This document shows positions 1-6,654 of a DNA stretch of 6,654 nucleotides, in pieces; positions within the stretch are counted from its first letter, which is position 1, and the number at the start of each line of letters is the position of its first letter. This DNA comes from an uncultured Clostridium sp. (lineage in GTDB: Bacteria > Bacillota > Clostridia > Clostridiales > Clostridiaceae), in the NCBI GenBank assembly GCA_934777095.1, contig CAKVNP010000122.1, positions 1-6,654 on the forward strand. Reading direction: 5' to 3'. A program made the translations under genes and the position numbers. The notes under the pieces are model-generated. The model was not told the DNA's origin. It ran no database searches and saw only the letters and a program-made list of their open reading frames with translations.

Positions 1-1413
1 AAATATAATGTTAAGTTAAATAAAAATATTTATGATTTAATGTATGCTTTTGCTGAAGTATATGGAGAAGTTAAATCCCGAAGTGGTGAAGGAAATCAGA
101 GCTTCAGGAAAATAAAGAATCTATTCAAGTTATGTTGAATACAGATAGCTCAATTGATACCATTAATGTAATTTTGGATAAAAGCATTTATTCACAAGTG
201 AATAAAGAAAATTAGCAGAAGGCCTATTTTTTCAAAAGTATTAACTTATGTAGAAGAGGGATGTGTAGGTGGCATTGTAAATGATGGTGAAAGATTAGGT
301 TCAGTTACAGCACAGGTATTACCACATATACTAGAAGAAAAAGATACTAATATAATAATACCTTCTCATGAAACAATAAATATACCTATATTTAATTTTA
401 AAGCTATTAGAGAGTATAATATAAATCCTACTAAGCTTCCAGAAAACAGTATCTATTTAAATAGAGGAAAGTTTGACCTGCTGATTTCTGAACCAGCCGA
501 ATTTGCTGTGAAGTCAATTACTTTAACAAGTCTTTTTGCTATATTAGTTATTATAGTTTTATATATTATTGATAAAAAGAAACTTGCGAAACATAATATG
601 CTTTTATTTGAATCTGAAGAGAGAAATAAGATTAAAACTGAATATTTAATTACTGTTTCTCATGAATTAAGAACACCCCTTAACATTATTATGAATTCTG
701 CAAAGCTTTTAACTATAAAAATAGATAATGATGATATTGAAGGAAAATTCTTTAAAGAAAAGCTGCAATTTATCATAAAAAGCTCCAATAGATTATTAAG
801 GTATGTTAACAATCTTATAGATGCCAATAAATTTCAGCTTGGTTATAATGACATATCTCTTATGAACGAAAATATTATAAGTATTGTCGAGGAAACTACC
901 TTGGCAGTAATCGACTATGCACAAAAATATAATATGGAGGTTATTTTTGATACTGATAGCGAAGAAGTAATTTTAGCTATTGATAAAAATAAAATAGAAA
1001 AAGTTATTTTAAATCTTCTTTCCAATGCTATTAAATTTGGCAAGGAAGGAGGAAAAATAATGGTTGTAATATCTAATGATGAAAATGCTGTAACTATTAA
1101 GGTAGCAGATAACGGGATTGGTATACCAGAAGAAGTGCAGCCATTTGTTTTTGATAAGTTTAAACGCGTAGAATCAGTATCAGAATTAAGTGTAAGCAAT
1201 GAAGGCAGCGGATTAGGTTTGTATATTGCTAAAAAAATAATTGAAGCGCATCAAGGCACTATTTCTGTAACGAGTAAAGAGAATATAGGTACTACATTTA
1301 CAATAGTTATTCCAAAGAAAACGCTAAAAAACAATATAAGTAATAATAGTATTTCAACTGATAATTTAGATAGGATGTCTCAATTGGAAATGTCAGATTT
1401 AGATAAAAAATAA
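1..1413 (+). pseudogene. Membrane sensor histidine kinase, 5'-truncated by the window and frameshifted in its sensor domain
   Basis: The intact part, in the frame of a GTG at 508 (301 codons), has one membrane helix at residues 4-21. It is followed by a HisKA dimerisation domain with the H box SHELRTPLN (phospho-acceptor His52). The HATPase_c domain has an N box (NLLSNAIKFG, 169-178), G1 (DNGIGIP, 201-207), an F box (FVFDKFKR) and G2 (GSGLGLYIAKK, 233-243), so the core looks catalytically competent. Upstream the same frame is open from 202 and encodes a segment (VGGIVNDGERLG, then LPENSIYLNRG) resembling the C-terminal lobe of ABC substrate-binding-type sensor domains, expected outside the membrane. 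Before 202 the reading moves through frames 1, 2, 3 and back to 1. Removing one A from each of the runs 73-75, 109-112 and 208-211 gives one continuous reading of about 469 residues. GTG 508 has no convincing ribosome binding site and would delete the sensor, so I treat the gene as broken or mis-sequenced. No response regulator lies nearby. Confidence 0.8.
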
Positions 1414-1576
1414 CTGCCATGGAAGATATGCATTCGGTAACATCAGACCCAAATATAAAATTATTTAAATAAGTCTGCTTATATATTTATGAAAATATAA
1501 AGTCTTTCTAAGTTATATTAGTGATAGGAGATAAATAGAATAATTATATAAAATATTGATATATTAGAGGAGAGTT

Positions 1577-2032
1577 ATGGCTAATATTTTAAATAATTAT
1601 GGTAAAAAAATTTCAAACATCGGGCAGCGGACAGTAAGAAAAACTAAAGATATAGCAGCTATAAATAAATTAAATGGCATGATAAAAAATGAAGAAAGAA
1701 ATTTAGAAAGCTTGTATAAAGAAATAGGTGAAAAAGGGTATAAAAACATAGATTGCAGCAACAATGACGAAATACGAAAATTAGTTGCTGCAATTGAACT
1801 ATCAAAATCACAACTAAAAATATTAGATGAAGAACTTAATAAATTAAAAGGATTAAAAAAATGTATCCAATGTGGAACTGTACATGATGAAAATGTGGCC
1901 TTTTGCCCTAAGTGTGGAACTAAGCTTGGTGATGATGAAAATCAAATAGAAATAAAAATGTATAATACTATATATGTTAATGAAGAAGAAAAGCAAAATC
2001 AAGAAAATGAAAAAGAAGATTTAGACGAATAA
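1577..2032 (+). CDS. Coiled-coil, zinc-ribbon domain protein of unknown function
   Basis: A 151-aa soluble protein with no signal peptide or membrane helix. The basic N-terminal part (GKKISNIGQRTVRKTKD) leads into a charged helical stretch at about residues 28-92 that is likely coiled coil. A compact zinc ribbon follows, with two CxxC knuckles (Cys96/Cys99 and Cys110/Cys113) ten residues apart, then an acidic Glu/Asn-rich tail. Similar short helix-plus-zinc-ribbon proteins are common in Firmicutes, to my knowledge without an assigned function. The four cysteines should bind one zinc; a protein or nucleic-acid interaction role is only inference. The ATG is chosen because GAGGAG lies four bases upstream (1567-1572). 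It is a single gene between the kinase and the purine operon, with 163 bp upstream in which I see no clear terminator or promoter. Confidence 0.85.
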   Translation: MANILNNYGKKISNIGQRTVRKTKDIAAINKLNGMIKNEERNLESLYKEIGEKGYKNIDCSNNDEIRKLVAAIELSKSQLKILDEELNKLKGLKKCIQCGTVHDENVAFCPKCGTKLGDDENQIEIKMYNTIYVNEEEKQNQENEKEDLDE

Positions 2033-2039
2033 AAAAGTA

Positions 2040-2068
2040 TTGCAAAGAAAAAATATTCGTGATAATAT
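2040..2068 (+). promoter_or_regulatory. Sigma-A-type promoter of the pbuX-xpt operon
   Basis: A -35 element TTGCAA (2040-2045) and a -10 element TAATAT (2063-2068) are separated by exactly 17 bp. Transcription would start near 2075, just before the riboswitch aptamer at 2083, which is the expected arrangement. It begins only eight bases after the zinc-ribbon gene stops. The background is AT-rich, so support comes mainly from the spacing and the position. Confidence 0.6.
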
Positions 2069-2082
2069 ACATTTATAGAAAA

Positions 2083-2224
2083 TCTCGTATAAATTTGACG
2101 ATATGGGTCAGAAGTTTCTACCTGCTTGCCGTAAATGAGCAGACTACGAGGAGTTGTACTGATAGAGATATTGTATTTGCAATATTGTATAAGATGACAG
2201 CACCTCGTAAGAGGTGCTTTTTTT
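2083..2224 (+). promoter_or_regulatory. Purine riboswitch, guanine class, with transcriptional expression platform
   Basis: The aptamer (2083-2151) matches the purine riboswitch family in all its parts. P1 is CTCGTA 2084-2089 paired with TACGAG 2145-2150. P2 is 2094-2099 with 2107-2112, capped by loop GATATGG (2100-2106). The J2/3 core GTTTCTACC is 2114-2122. P3 starts with C2122-G2142 and is capped by loop CCGTAAA (2129-2135). The loops are the canonical kissing pair. The specificity base, equivalent to position 74, is C2144, which pairs with guanine, hypoxanthine or xanthine; adenine switches have U. Downstream, CCTCGTA (2203-2209) in the terminator's left arm can pair with TACGAGG (2145-2151) as an antiterminator. 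Ligand-stabilised P1 removes that pairing and lets the terminator form, so this is an OFF switch for pbuX-xpt. A small hairpin at 2168-2185 lies between the two pairing arms. Confidence 0.95.
2199..2224 (+). terminator. Riboswitch-controlled intrinsic terminator
   Basis: An 8-bp perfect stem (AGCACCTC 2199-2206 with GAGGTGCT 2211-2218) with a GTAA loop runs into seven T (2218-2224). Its left arm contains a copy of the aptamer P1 5' strand (CTCGTA), which makes the P1, antiterminator and terminator states mutually exclusive. It stops transcription about 30 bases before the pbuX start codon when purine is bound. Confidence 0.92.
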
Positions 2225-2253
2225 ATATATGTGATATACAAAGGAGAGAAAAA

Positions 2254-3591
2254 ATGAGTAAAGAAAAAGATGAAATTAATTTAATTTATGGAGTTGATGA
2301 TAATCCAAAGTTCTTATTGAAAGTACTTTTAGGATTACAACATATTTTTGCTGCTTTTGGTGGGATCGTAGTTGTACCACTAGTAATATCGTCAGCATTA
2401 GGCTTTGATAGCAAGACTACTACCATTTTAATTAGTGCTACTATCTTAGCTTCTGGTTTAGCAACAATTGTACAAGCTAAAGGAATTGGTCCTATAGGGT
2501 CAAAGGTTGCTTGTATAATGGGAACAGATTTTACTTTTGTTGCACCTTCAATATCAGTAGGAACTGTATTAGGTCTGCCAGGAATTATCGGTGCTACAAT
2601 ACTAGGATCATTTTTTGAAATAATTTTAAGTTATTTTATTAAACCATTAATGAAGCTTTTTCCTCCATTAGTTACAGGTACTGTAGTATGTTTAATTGGA
2701 TTAACATTATTACCAGTATCTATTGACTGGGCAGCAGGGGGAAGTGGTGCTGGTAATTATGGAAGTTTATTAAATATCTCTATAGCATTATTTGTCTTAA
2801 TAGTAACATTATTATTAAATAGATATGGAAAAGGTCTAGTTAGTAGCGCATCAATTTTAATAGGAATGCTGATTGGCTATATTATTTGTATTCCATTAGG
2901 ACTCGTTGAATTTGACAGTGTGAAAGAAGCATCTTGGTTTGCATTTCCAAGGATTTTTCAATATGGGGTAAAATTTGATTTAAAATCATTATTAACTTTT
3001 TTACCTGCATATTTTGTTACAACAATTGAAACTGTAGGTTGTTTAAAAGCTATTGGAGAAACATCAAATGTTGATATGGATGAAAAGAGAGTAGGAGCTG
3101 GGGTTTTTGCTGATGGGATAGGCAGTATTATAGGTGGAGTAATAGGTTCATTCCCAAATACTTCTTTCAGCCAAAATGTAGGTCTAATACCACTTACTAA
3201 GGTGGCAAGTAAATTTGTGGCAGTTTCAGCGGGTATAATTTTAGTTTTATTAGGACTTCTTCCTAAGTTTGCTGCAATTATCAGCAGTATACCTAACCCT
3301 GTTTTAGGCGGCGTTGGTATAGTAATGTTTGGAACAGTAGCAGCGTCAGGTATAAAGACACTTAGCAAAGTAACTTTAAATGAAAGAAATATCTTAATTA
3401 TTGCAACTGCAATAGGACTTGGTTTAGGTGTAACTTTTAGACCGGAAGTTATTTCTAATTTACCTGAAGCTATTTCCATGATATTCTCATCTGGGATATC
3501 AACAGGGACAATCACAGCATTAATTTTAAATTTAATCTTAAAAGATGAAACAGAAGAAATCAATTTAAAGGAAAGTAAAGGTATAGCATAA
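2254..3591 (+). CDS. pbuX: Xanthine permease, NCS2 (nucleobase:cation symporter-2) family
   Basis: A 445-aa integral membrane protein that takes up xanthine, probably with protons as in characterised NCS2 carriers. Hydrophobic segments run through the whole length, giving roughly 12-14 membrane spans. Family landmarks are QH in the first helix ([11 protein letters not shown], His30), a conserved Glu in IETVG (Glu259) and the NCS2 signature [10 protein letters not shown] at 307-316. Length is normal for the family. The start at 2254 has AAGGAG at 2241-2246, seven bases upstream. The frame is open further upstream to a GTG at 2059, but that extension would translate the riboswitch and terminator and is rejected. 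The guanine-class riboswitch and overlap with xpt favour xanthine over uracil or urate as substrate. It is the first gene of the salvage operon and is shut off by guanine or hypoxanthine through the leader. Confidence 0.94.
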   Translation: MSKEKDEINLIYGVDDNPKFLLKVLLGLQHIFAAFGGIVVVPLVISSALGFDSKTTTILISATILASGLATIVQAKGIGPIGSKVACIMGTDFTFVAPSISVGTVLGLPGIIGATILGSFFEIILSYFIKPLMKLFPPLVTGTVVCLIGLTLLPVSIDWAAGGSGAGNYGSLLNISIALFVLIVTLLLNRYGKGLVSSASILIGMLIGYIICIPLGLVEFDSVKEASWFAFPRIFQYGVKFDLKSLLTFLPAYFVTTIETVGCLKAIGETSNVDMDEKRVGAGVFADGIGSIIGGVIGSFPNTSFSQNVGLIPLTKVASKFVAVSAGIILVLLGLLPKFAAIISSIPNPVLGGVGIVMFGTVAASGIKTLSKVTLNERNILIIATAIGLGLGVTFRPEVISNLPEAISMIFSSGISTGTITALILNLILKDETEEINLKESKGIA

Positions 3592-4160
3592 TGGATATAT
3601 TAAAGAAAAAAATATTAAAAGAAGGTCAAGCCCTTAATAAAAATGTTTTAAAAGTAGATTCATTTATAAATCATGGAGTAGATCCTGATCTAATGTATGA
3701 AATCGGCAGTGCTTTTAAGGAATATTTTAAGGAACATAATATTAGTAAAGTTATCACGATAGAAAGCTCTGGTATTGCACCAGCAGTAATGACTGCCTTA
3801 CAAATGAATGTTCCTATGGTCGTATTAAAGAAGCAGACATCTAAAATTCTTAAAGATGATATTATTCAGACTTCAGTTCATTCATTTACGAAAGATGTTG
3901 ATTATAATCTTACATTAGCAAAAAAATTAATTGAATCAGAGGACAATATATTAGTAATAGATGATTTTTTAGCTAATGGAGAAGCAGCAAAAGGAGCTAT
4001 AAATTTAGTTGAAACAGCAGGTGCTAAAGTAGCGGGAATAGGAATAGTAATTGAAAAATCATTCCAGCCTGGTAGAAAACTATTAGAAAGCGCTGGCTAT
4101 GATATATGTTCTTTAGCTAAAATAAGCAGATTAGATGAAGGTGTAATTGAGTTTTGTTAA
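3591..4160 (+). CDS. xpt: Xanthine phosphoribosyltransferase
   Basis: A 189-aa cytoplasmic enzyme that converts xanthine and PRPP to XMP and pyrophosphate, feeding guanine nucleotide synthesis. The sequence closely follows Bacillus subtilis Xpt (about 194 aa): KVDSFINH near residue 21, [13 protein letters not shown] at 56-68, the PRPP-binding loop [12 protein letters not shown] at 121-132, and [14 protein letters not shown] at 149-162. It is full length apart from a slightly shorter C terminus. The start codon overlaps the pbuX stop (TAATG, one shared base), so the two are cotranscribed and probably translationally coupled. A weak AAAGG (3577-3581) lies nine bases upstream. Expression is controlled by the guanine-class riboswitch ahead of pbuX. 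PbuX supplies the substrate for this enzyme. Confidence 0.97.
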   Translation: MDILKKKILKEGQALNKNVLKVDSFINHGVDPDLMYEIGSAFKEYFKEHNISKVITIESSGIAPAVMTALQMNVPMVVLKKQTSKILKDDIIQTSVHSFTKDVDYNLTLAKKLIESEDNILVIDDFLANGEAAKGAINLVETAGAKVAGIGIVIEKSFQPGRKLLESAGYDICSLAKISRLDEGVIEFC

Positions 4161-4203
4161 AGACAGATAAATAGACTAATACTTCATATTAATGTATATA
4201 ATA

Positions 4204-4236
4204 AAGGAATGAAAAGAGGTATTCTTTTCATTCCTT
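4204..4236. terminator. Hairpin between convergent xpt and nuclease-like genes, probable bidirectional terminator
   Basis: A perfect 13-bp inverted repeat (AAGGAATGAAAAG 4204-4216 and CTTTTCATTCCTT 4224-4236) with a 7-base loop lies 44 bases after the xpt stop. It overlaps the last codons and the stop of the minus-strand gene. Neither side has a clean T run after the stem; the T-rich bases lie inside the right arm. Termination efficiency is therefore uncertain, but position and stability fit a shared terminator or 3' mRNA-stabilising structure. Confidence 0.6.
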
Positions 4237-4806
4237 ATCTATTTCATCAGGATAATCAATTGGTGCAATTAATTCTATAAAATTATATTCCTTATTATTC
4301 TCCATGGACTTATAATAAATACCATTTTCCTTGCTAGAAAAATATATTCCTCTTTTTGTAGGCCTTTTATTTTCTTTAATCCTACCTGTAGTAAATACAA
4401 ATCCTCGGTATTCAATTTTATCAAAATTAATTTTAGTATTTTTGTGTACCAACACATTAATAATAAAATCACTATAGAATTTACCATATAAAATTTGCTC
4501 TTTATATGTGCCTACATTATTTGATTTAAGTTCAATAAGAAGTACTTGAAGTTTATTATTATCTATAAAGAAAATTGTTGCATCATTTATTTTGGTTTCT
4601 CCTTTAATAAAATATATTTTTCTGTTCTTTTCATCTAGATGGAGTGTTAATGCATTAAAGATGTTTTTGATAGTTATCCCTTTACCAGTGGCCTTAGGAT
4701 TTGCTTCTCTAATTATTAAATCATTCTGGATAATATTACTTATAACATCGGGATTTATATTTTTATCAAACTGTTCCTTGAGTAAGATAAAGTTAGAGGA
4801 AGTCAT
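4228..4806 (-). CDS. Putative PD-(D/E)XK nuclease-like protein paired with the upstream ATPase
   Basis: A 192-aa soluble protein I do not recognise as a named family. Residues 63-120 alternate likely beta strands and a helix and contain INDATIFFID (Asp75), then LLIELKSNN with Glu92-x-Lys94, then YKEQILYGKFYSDF (Gln104). A spaced Asp, ExK and a following Gln on a helix resemble the active-site layout of PD-(D/E)XK nucleases, so a metal-dependent nuclease fold is a reasonable inference but not shown. Short conserved-looking elements such as VFTTGRI (137-143) follow. The ATG lies inside the end of the ATPase gene (ATGA overlap of four bases) and has a GGAGG site ten bases upstream, so the two are cotranscribed and probably made together. 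The stop codon lies in the hairpin shared with xpt. Alternatively it could be an inactive, purely structural partner of the ATPase. Confidence 0.8.
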   Translation of the reverse strand: MTSSNFILLKEQFDKNINPDVISNIIQNDLIIREANPKATGKGITIKNIFNALTLHLDEKNRKIYFIKGETKINDATIFFIDNNKLQVLLIELKSNNVGTYKEQILYGKFYSDFIINVLVHKNTKINFDKIEYRGFVFTTGRIKENKRPTKRGIYFSSKENGIYYKSMENNKEYNFIELIAPIDYPDEIDKE

Positions 4807-6149
4807 AAGCTGTGATCCTCCAGATAGCCATAATATATTTCATCAGAAGATTTATTATAAGAATTAATCACTTCATCAAAGGTATTTATTATAATACCTT
4901 CAGTAGCAATTTCGGCCTTTATAATAGAATCATTTTGAGAAATATAAGCATTAATATTATTAGGGGTTATAATTTCATCAAGCTGATAATTATATTTTTT
5001 CATTATTTTATCACGATTTCTAAAATTTCTAGAAAGCATGATGAGGTTATTAAACTCTTGTACTATATAATCACTATGGGTGGAGATTAATACTTTTATC
5101 CCCTTGTTTGCCAGCTTAGCTAAAATCCTTGCTAATTTTCTTTGATTATCTGGATGTAGATTTAATTCAGGTTCATCAATTATTAATAAATCACCTATAG
5201 TAATTTTATATTTCATATATAAATCCAACCCGAATAGCGTTCTTGCTGTGGATGAGGCCAAATGAAAATCAATTGCCATATTATTTGCTGAACCTATTTT
5301 GAAGTCAATTGAATAATCATCATTTAATATATAACTTCCACCTACAATGTCTTTCTCAAGCATAGATGTTATCTCATTAAAATCTTTTACTGAAGAAGCT
5401 TCCTCATCTTTATTGGGAATTTGCTCATTTAAGAAATTTAAATAATTCTTAATTGAAAGAGGATAACGTGATATTTTATTGTGCATACTTGATAATGAAT
5501 CTAAATTATACATAAGTTCATTTCTATTTAAGTTTAATTCTTTAAAGAGTATATTAAGACCGCTTCTTTCGGCGGGTAGGAAAAAAGAATTAAAGTGTAT
5601 GTTATAAACGGTGAAATAAAGTGTAGATATTAATACTTTTTCTAAGATTAGTTTTTTTAGGATAATTGAAGAATTTTCTTCACTAACAATGATTATTAAT
5701 GAATCTTTTTGTTCTACAGCTAAAGTCTCTTTTGTCTTGTTTAAAAAATCTCGTAAGTTTTCACAGTATGATTCTATGAAACTTTCTCTATTTATAAAAA
5801 GTGATGGAGTAGTATATTGAATTTTGCATTCTTTAAATAAGTAGTTTGCAGTGTTAAATACTTTTTGAGGCATTTTTATGCTATAAGTTTTAATGATAGA
5901 TTTATTAATTTCAGGAATAGATTTATATATTTTAGCTAAATCTATTAAACATTTGCTTTTAGAACAGGAGATAAGGTTAAGGTTGGTTACTACTTCACTG
6001 ATAACCTCGTAGAGTGTTTCATAAAAGCCATAAATAGCATAATTGATATAAGTTTTTCCGGTATTGTTCCTGCCGCAGATAACTGTAATATTGTTAATTT
6101 CTAATGAACCTTTTTTTAGAGGTCCTAAATTTTCAAAGGTAAATTTCAT
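4803..6149 (-). CDS. AAA/ABC-type ATPase (AAA_15/AAA_21-like, SMC/OLD-type head domain)
   Basis: A 448-aa protein with a split ABC-type ATP-binding head. The N-terminal half has FENLGPLKKGSLEI followed by Walker A GRNNTGKT (26-33). The C-terminal half has a signature-like segment LASSTARTLFG (297-307), Walker B LLIIDEPELNLHP (321-333, Asp325 and Glu326) and the switch His in STHSD (356-360). The middle, about residues 45-280, is helical and divergent, with LPAERSGLN at 191-199. The C terminus ends in a motif (TFDEVINSYNKSSDEIYY, 423-440) that I associate with this group of stand-alone ATPases. No membrane helix or signal peptide is seen. Related ATPases (RecF, OLD, and those of phage-defence pairs) couple ATP hydrolysis to nucleic-acid sensing or nuclease control. 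It heads a two-gene unit with the nuclease-like protein. Its ATG has only a weak upstream site (AAAGTG), and no convincing promoter is visible. Confidence 0.9.
   Translation of the reverse strand: MKFTFENLGPLKKGSLEINNITVICGRNNTGKTYINYAIYGFYETLYEVISEVVTNLNLISCSKSKCLIDLAKIYKSIPEINKSIIKTYSIKMPQKVFNTANYLFKECKIQYTTPSLFINRESFIESYCENLRDFLNKTKETLAVEQKDSLIIIVSEENSSIILKKLILEKVLISTLYFTVYNIHFNSFFLPAERSGLNILFKELNLNRNELMYNLDSLSSMHNKISRYPLSIKNYLNFLNEQIPNKDEEASSVKDFNEITSMLEKDIVGGSYILNDDYSIDFKIGSANNMAIDFHLASSTARTLFGLDLYMKYKITIGDLLIIDEPELNLHPDNQRKLARILAKLANKGIKVLISTHSDYIVQEFNNLIMLSRNFRNRDKIMKKYNYQLDEIITPNNINAYISQNDSIIKAEIATEGIIINTFDEVINSYNKSSDEIYYGYLEDHSL
4817..4821 (-). promoter_or_regulatory. Ribosome binding site of the nuclease-like gene inside the ATPase gene
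   Basis: On the minus strand GGAGG lies ten bases before the ATG at 4806, within the final codons of the ATPase. With the four-base ATGA overlap it supports this start and suggests that the second protein is made in substantial amounts, because the ATPase gene itself has a much weaker site. Confidence 0.7.
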
Positions 6150-6231
6150 AAGATCACTTTATAAAATTACTAACATTAATATATATGCATAAAAATCAAA
6201 TTGATAAGTTCATTGAAAATATTTTCTTTTA

Positions 6232-6247
6232 TGATAATATATTATCA
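6232..6247. promoter_or_regulatory. 16-bp perfect palindrome, Fur-box-like candidate operator
   Basis: TGATAATATATTATCA is a perfect inverted repeat in the 113-bp spacer between the divergent ATPase and cardiolipin synthase genes. The half-sites TGATAAT and ATTATCA equal those of the Fur-family box, but the centre has two bases where the canonical 7-1-7 box has one. It touches the cardiolipin synthase ribosome binding site (AAGGAG 6247-6252) and covers a possible -10 (TAATAT 6235-6240). Binding of a regulator is inference, and chance palindromes are common in AT-rich DNA. Confidence 0.35.
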
Positions 6248-6262
6248 AGGAGTGATAGAGAT

Positions 6263-6654
6263 ATGTTACAAATTGCATTAAATGTAATACAATTGATAAA
6301 TATATTGACCGTAATTTACATAATTTTAAAAGAAAAAAGAACTCCAAACGAAATTATTGCATGGACAGTTATTTTATTTACCTTTCCTTTTATAGGATTT
6401 TTAATATTCTTATTAATAGGAAGAAAAATTGGTAATTCAAATATGTTTGGAGTTAAAAAAGAGGAGAGCAGAATCCTTGAAAGATATTTGAAGTATACAA
6501 GGCATGAAGCTAAGGTAAAGAGTAAGCAGAAAATAATAAGTAATTATGATATGATACGATCATTGAGTAAATTAGATTATTCGCCATATACAGATGATAA
6601 TAAAATAGATGTCTACGTAGATGGAAAAGAGTTTTTTGAGGAAATGATTAAAAC
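6263..6654 (+). CDS. cls: Cardiolipin synthase, N-terminal part (3' end outside window)
   Basis: The reading frame is open from ATG 6263 to the window edge (130 codons plus two bases). Residues 3-22 and 31-51 are membrane helices. The second, in the context RTPNEIIAWTVILF then FLIFLLIGRK, matches the PLDc_N domain of bacterial cardiolipin synthases. The segment YSPYTDDNKIDVYVDGKEFFEEMIK (about 106-130) matches the stretch preceding the first phospholipase D HKD motif in this family. The HKD catalytic motifs lie beyond the window. Such enzymes join two phosphatidylglycerol molecules into cardiolipin and glycerol at the membrane. AAGGAG (6247-6252) sits ten bases before the start. The gene is divergent from the ATPase unit. 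Confidence 0.9.
   Translation, partial: MLQIALNVIQLINILTVIYIILKEKRTPNEIIAWTVILFTFPFIGFLIFLLIGRKIGNSNMFGVKKEESRILERYLKYTRHEAKVKSKQKIISNYDMIRSLSKLDYSPYTDDNKIDVYVDGKEFFEEMIK

Noticed and set aside
915..1199. Minus-strand open frame inside the kinase
   Set aside because: It is antisense to the conserved HATPase domain and has no ribosome binding site or recognisable motif.
2025..2060. Inverted repeat ACGAATA / TATTCGT as a terminator of the zinc-ribbon gene
   Set aside because: The 7-bp AT-rich stem has a 22-base loop and no T run, and it overlaps the pbuX promoter, so it is likely chance.
2059..2253. In-frame 65-codon upstream extension of pbuX from a GTG at 2059
   Set aside because: It would translate the riboswitch aptamer and terminator, has no NCS2 homology, and the ATG at 2254 has a good AAGGAG and gives the normal family length.
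2958..3563. 201-codon open frame on the minus strand
   Set aside because: It lies antisense within pbuX, whose family assignment is certain. The predicted protein is low-complexity, Ile/Pro-rich shadow sequence with no domain.
4275..4487. 70-codon minus-strand open frame overlapping the nuclease-like gene
   Set aside because: It is an out-of-frame shadow of the 4228-4806 gene with no start signal of its own.
4592..5090. Plus-strand open frames (4592-4867 and 4812-5090) opposite the ATPase and nuclease-like genes
   Set aside because: Hydrophobic Ile/Phe-rich translations are typical of antisense reading of AT-rich genes. The minus strand carries clear ATPase motifs.
6150..6220. Minus-strand promoter for the ATPase (TTATCA with TATATT, 18-bp spacing)
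   Set aside because: Several equally poor AT-rich matches exist here and none has both consensus elements with 17-bp spacing.
6213..6240. cls promoter TTGAAA-16-TAATAT
   Set aside because: A start about seven bases after the -10 would fall at the ribosome binding site and leave almost no leader. Recorded only as a possible overlap with the palindrome.
1..6654. CRISPR arrays, tRNA or rRNA genes, insertion sequences, long direct repeats
   Set aside because: I read both strands and saw none. No transposase or integrase motifs flank the ATPase cassette, and no obvious target-site duplication was visible.

Overview
The window is very AT-rich (about 30 % G+C by eye), with A/T-ending codons, AGGAG-type ribosome binding sites and Gram-positive protein families. 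It suggests a low-GC Firmicute, most likely Clostridium or a close relative. The species cannot be fixed from the sequence.

Layout. Positions 1-1413 (+) hold a membrane sensor histidine kinase, cut off at the left edge. Its extracytoplasmic ligand-binding part is broken by three +1 frameshifts, each in a short run of A, while the kinase core is intact. Positions 1577-2032 (+) encode a small coiled-coil and zinc-ribbon protein of unknown role. Positions 2040-4160 form a purine salvage operon: a promoter, a guanine-class purine riboswitch with a transcription terminator, the NCS2 xanthine permease pbuX, and xanthine phosphoribosyltransferase xpt, which overlaps pbuX by one base. A 13-bp hairpin at 4204-4236 separates xpt from a convergent two-gene minus-strand unit (6149 down to 4228). 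That unit encodes an AAA/ABC-type ATPase and, overlapping it by four bases, a 192-aa protein with PD-(D/E)XK nuclease-like motifs. A 113-bp divergent spacer carries a 16-bp perfect palindrome resembling a Fur box. The window ends inside a cardiolipin synthase gene (6263 onward, +).

How the genes work together. The riboswitch, PbuX and Xpt form a textbook salvage circuit. When guanine or hypoxanthine is plentiful the leader terminates transcription. When they are scarce, xanthine is imported and converted to XMP. The ATPase/nuclease-like pair has no metabolic link to its neighbours. It looks like an accessory cassette set between housekeeping genes, and an anti-phage or other nucleic-acid-directed role is the most plausible inference. 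It is the best candidate here for an undescribed system, but the function is not proven by the sequence.
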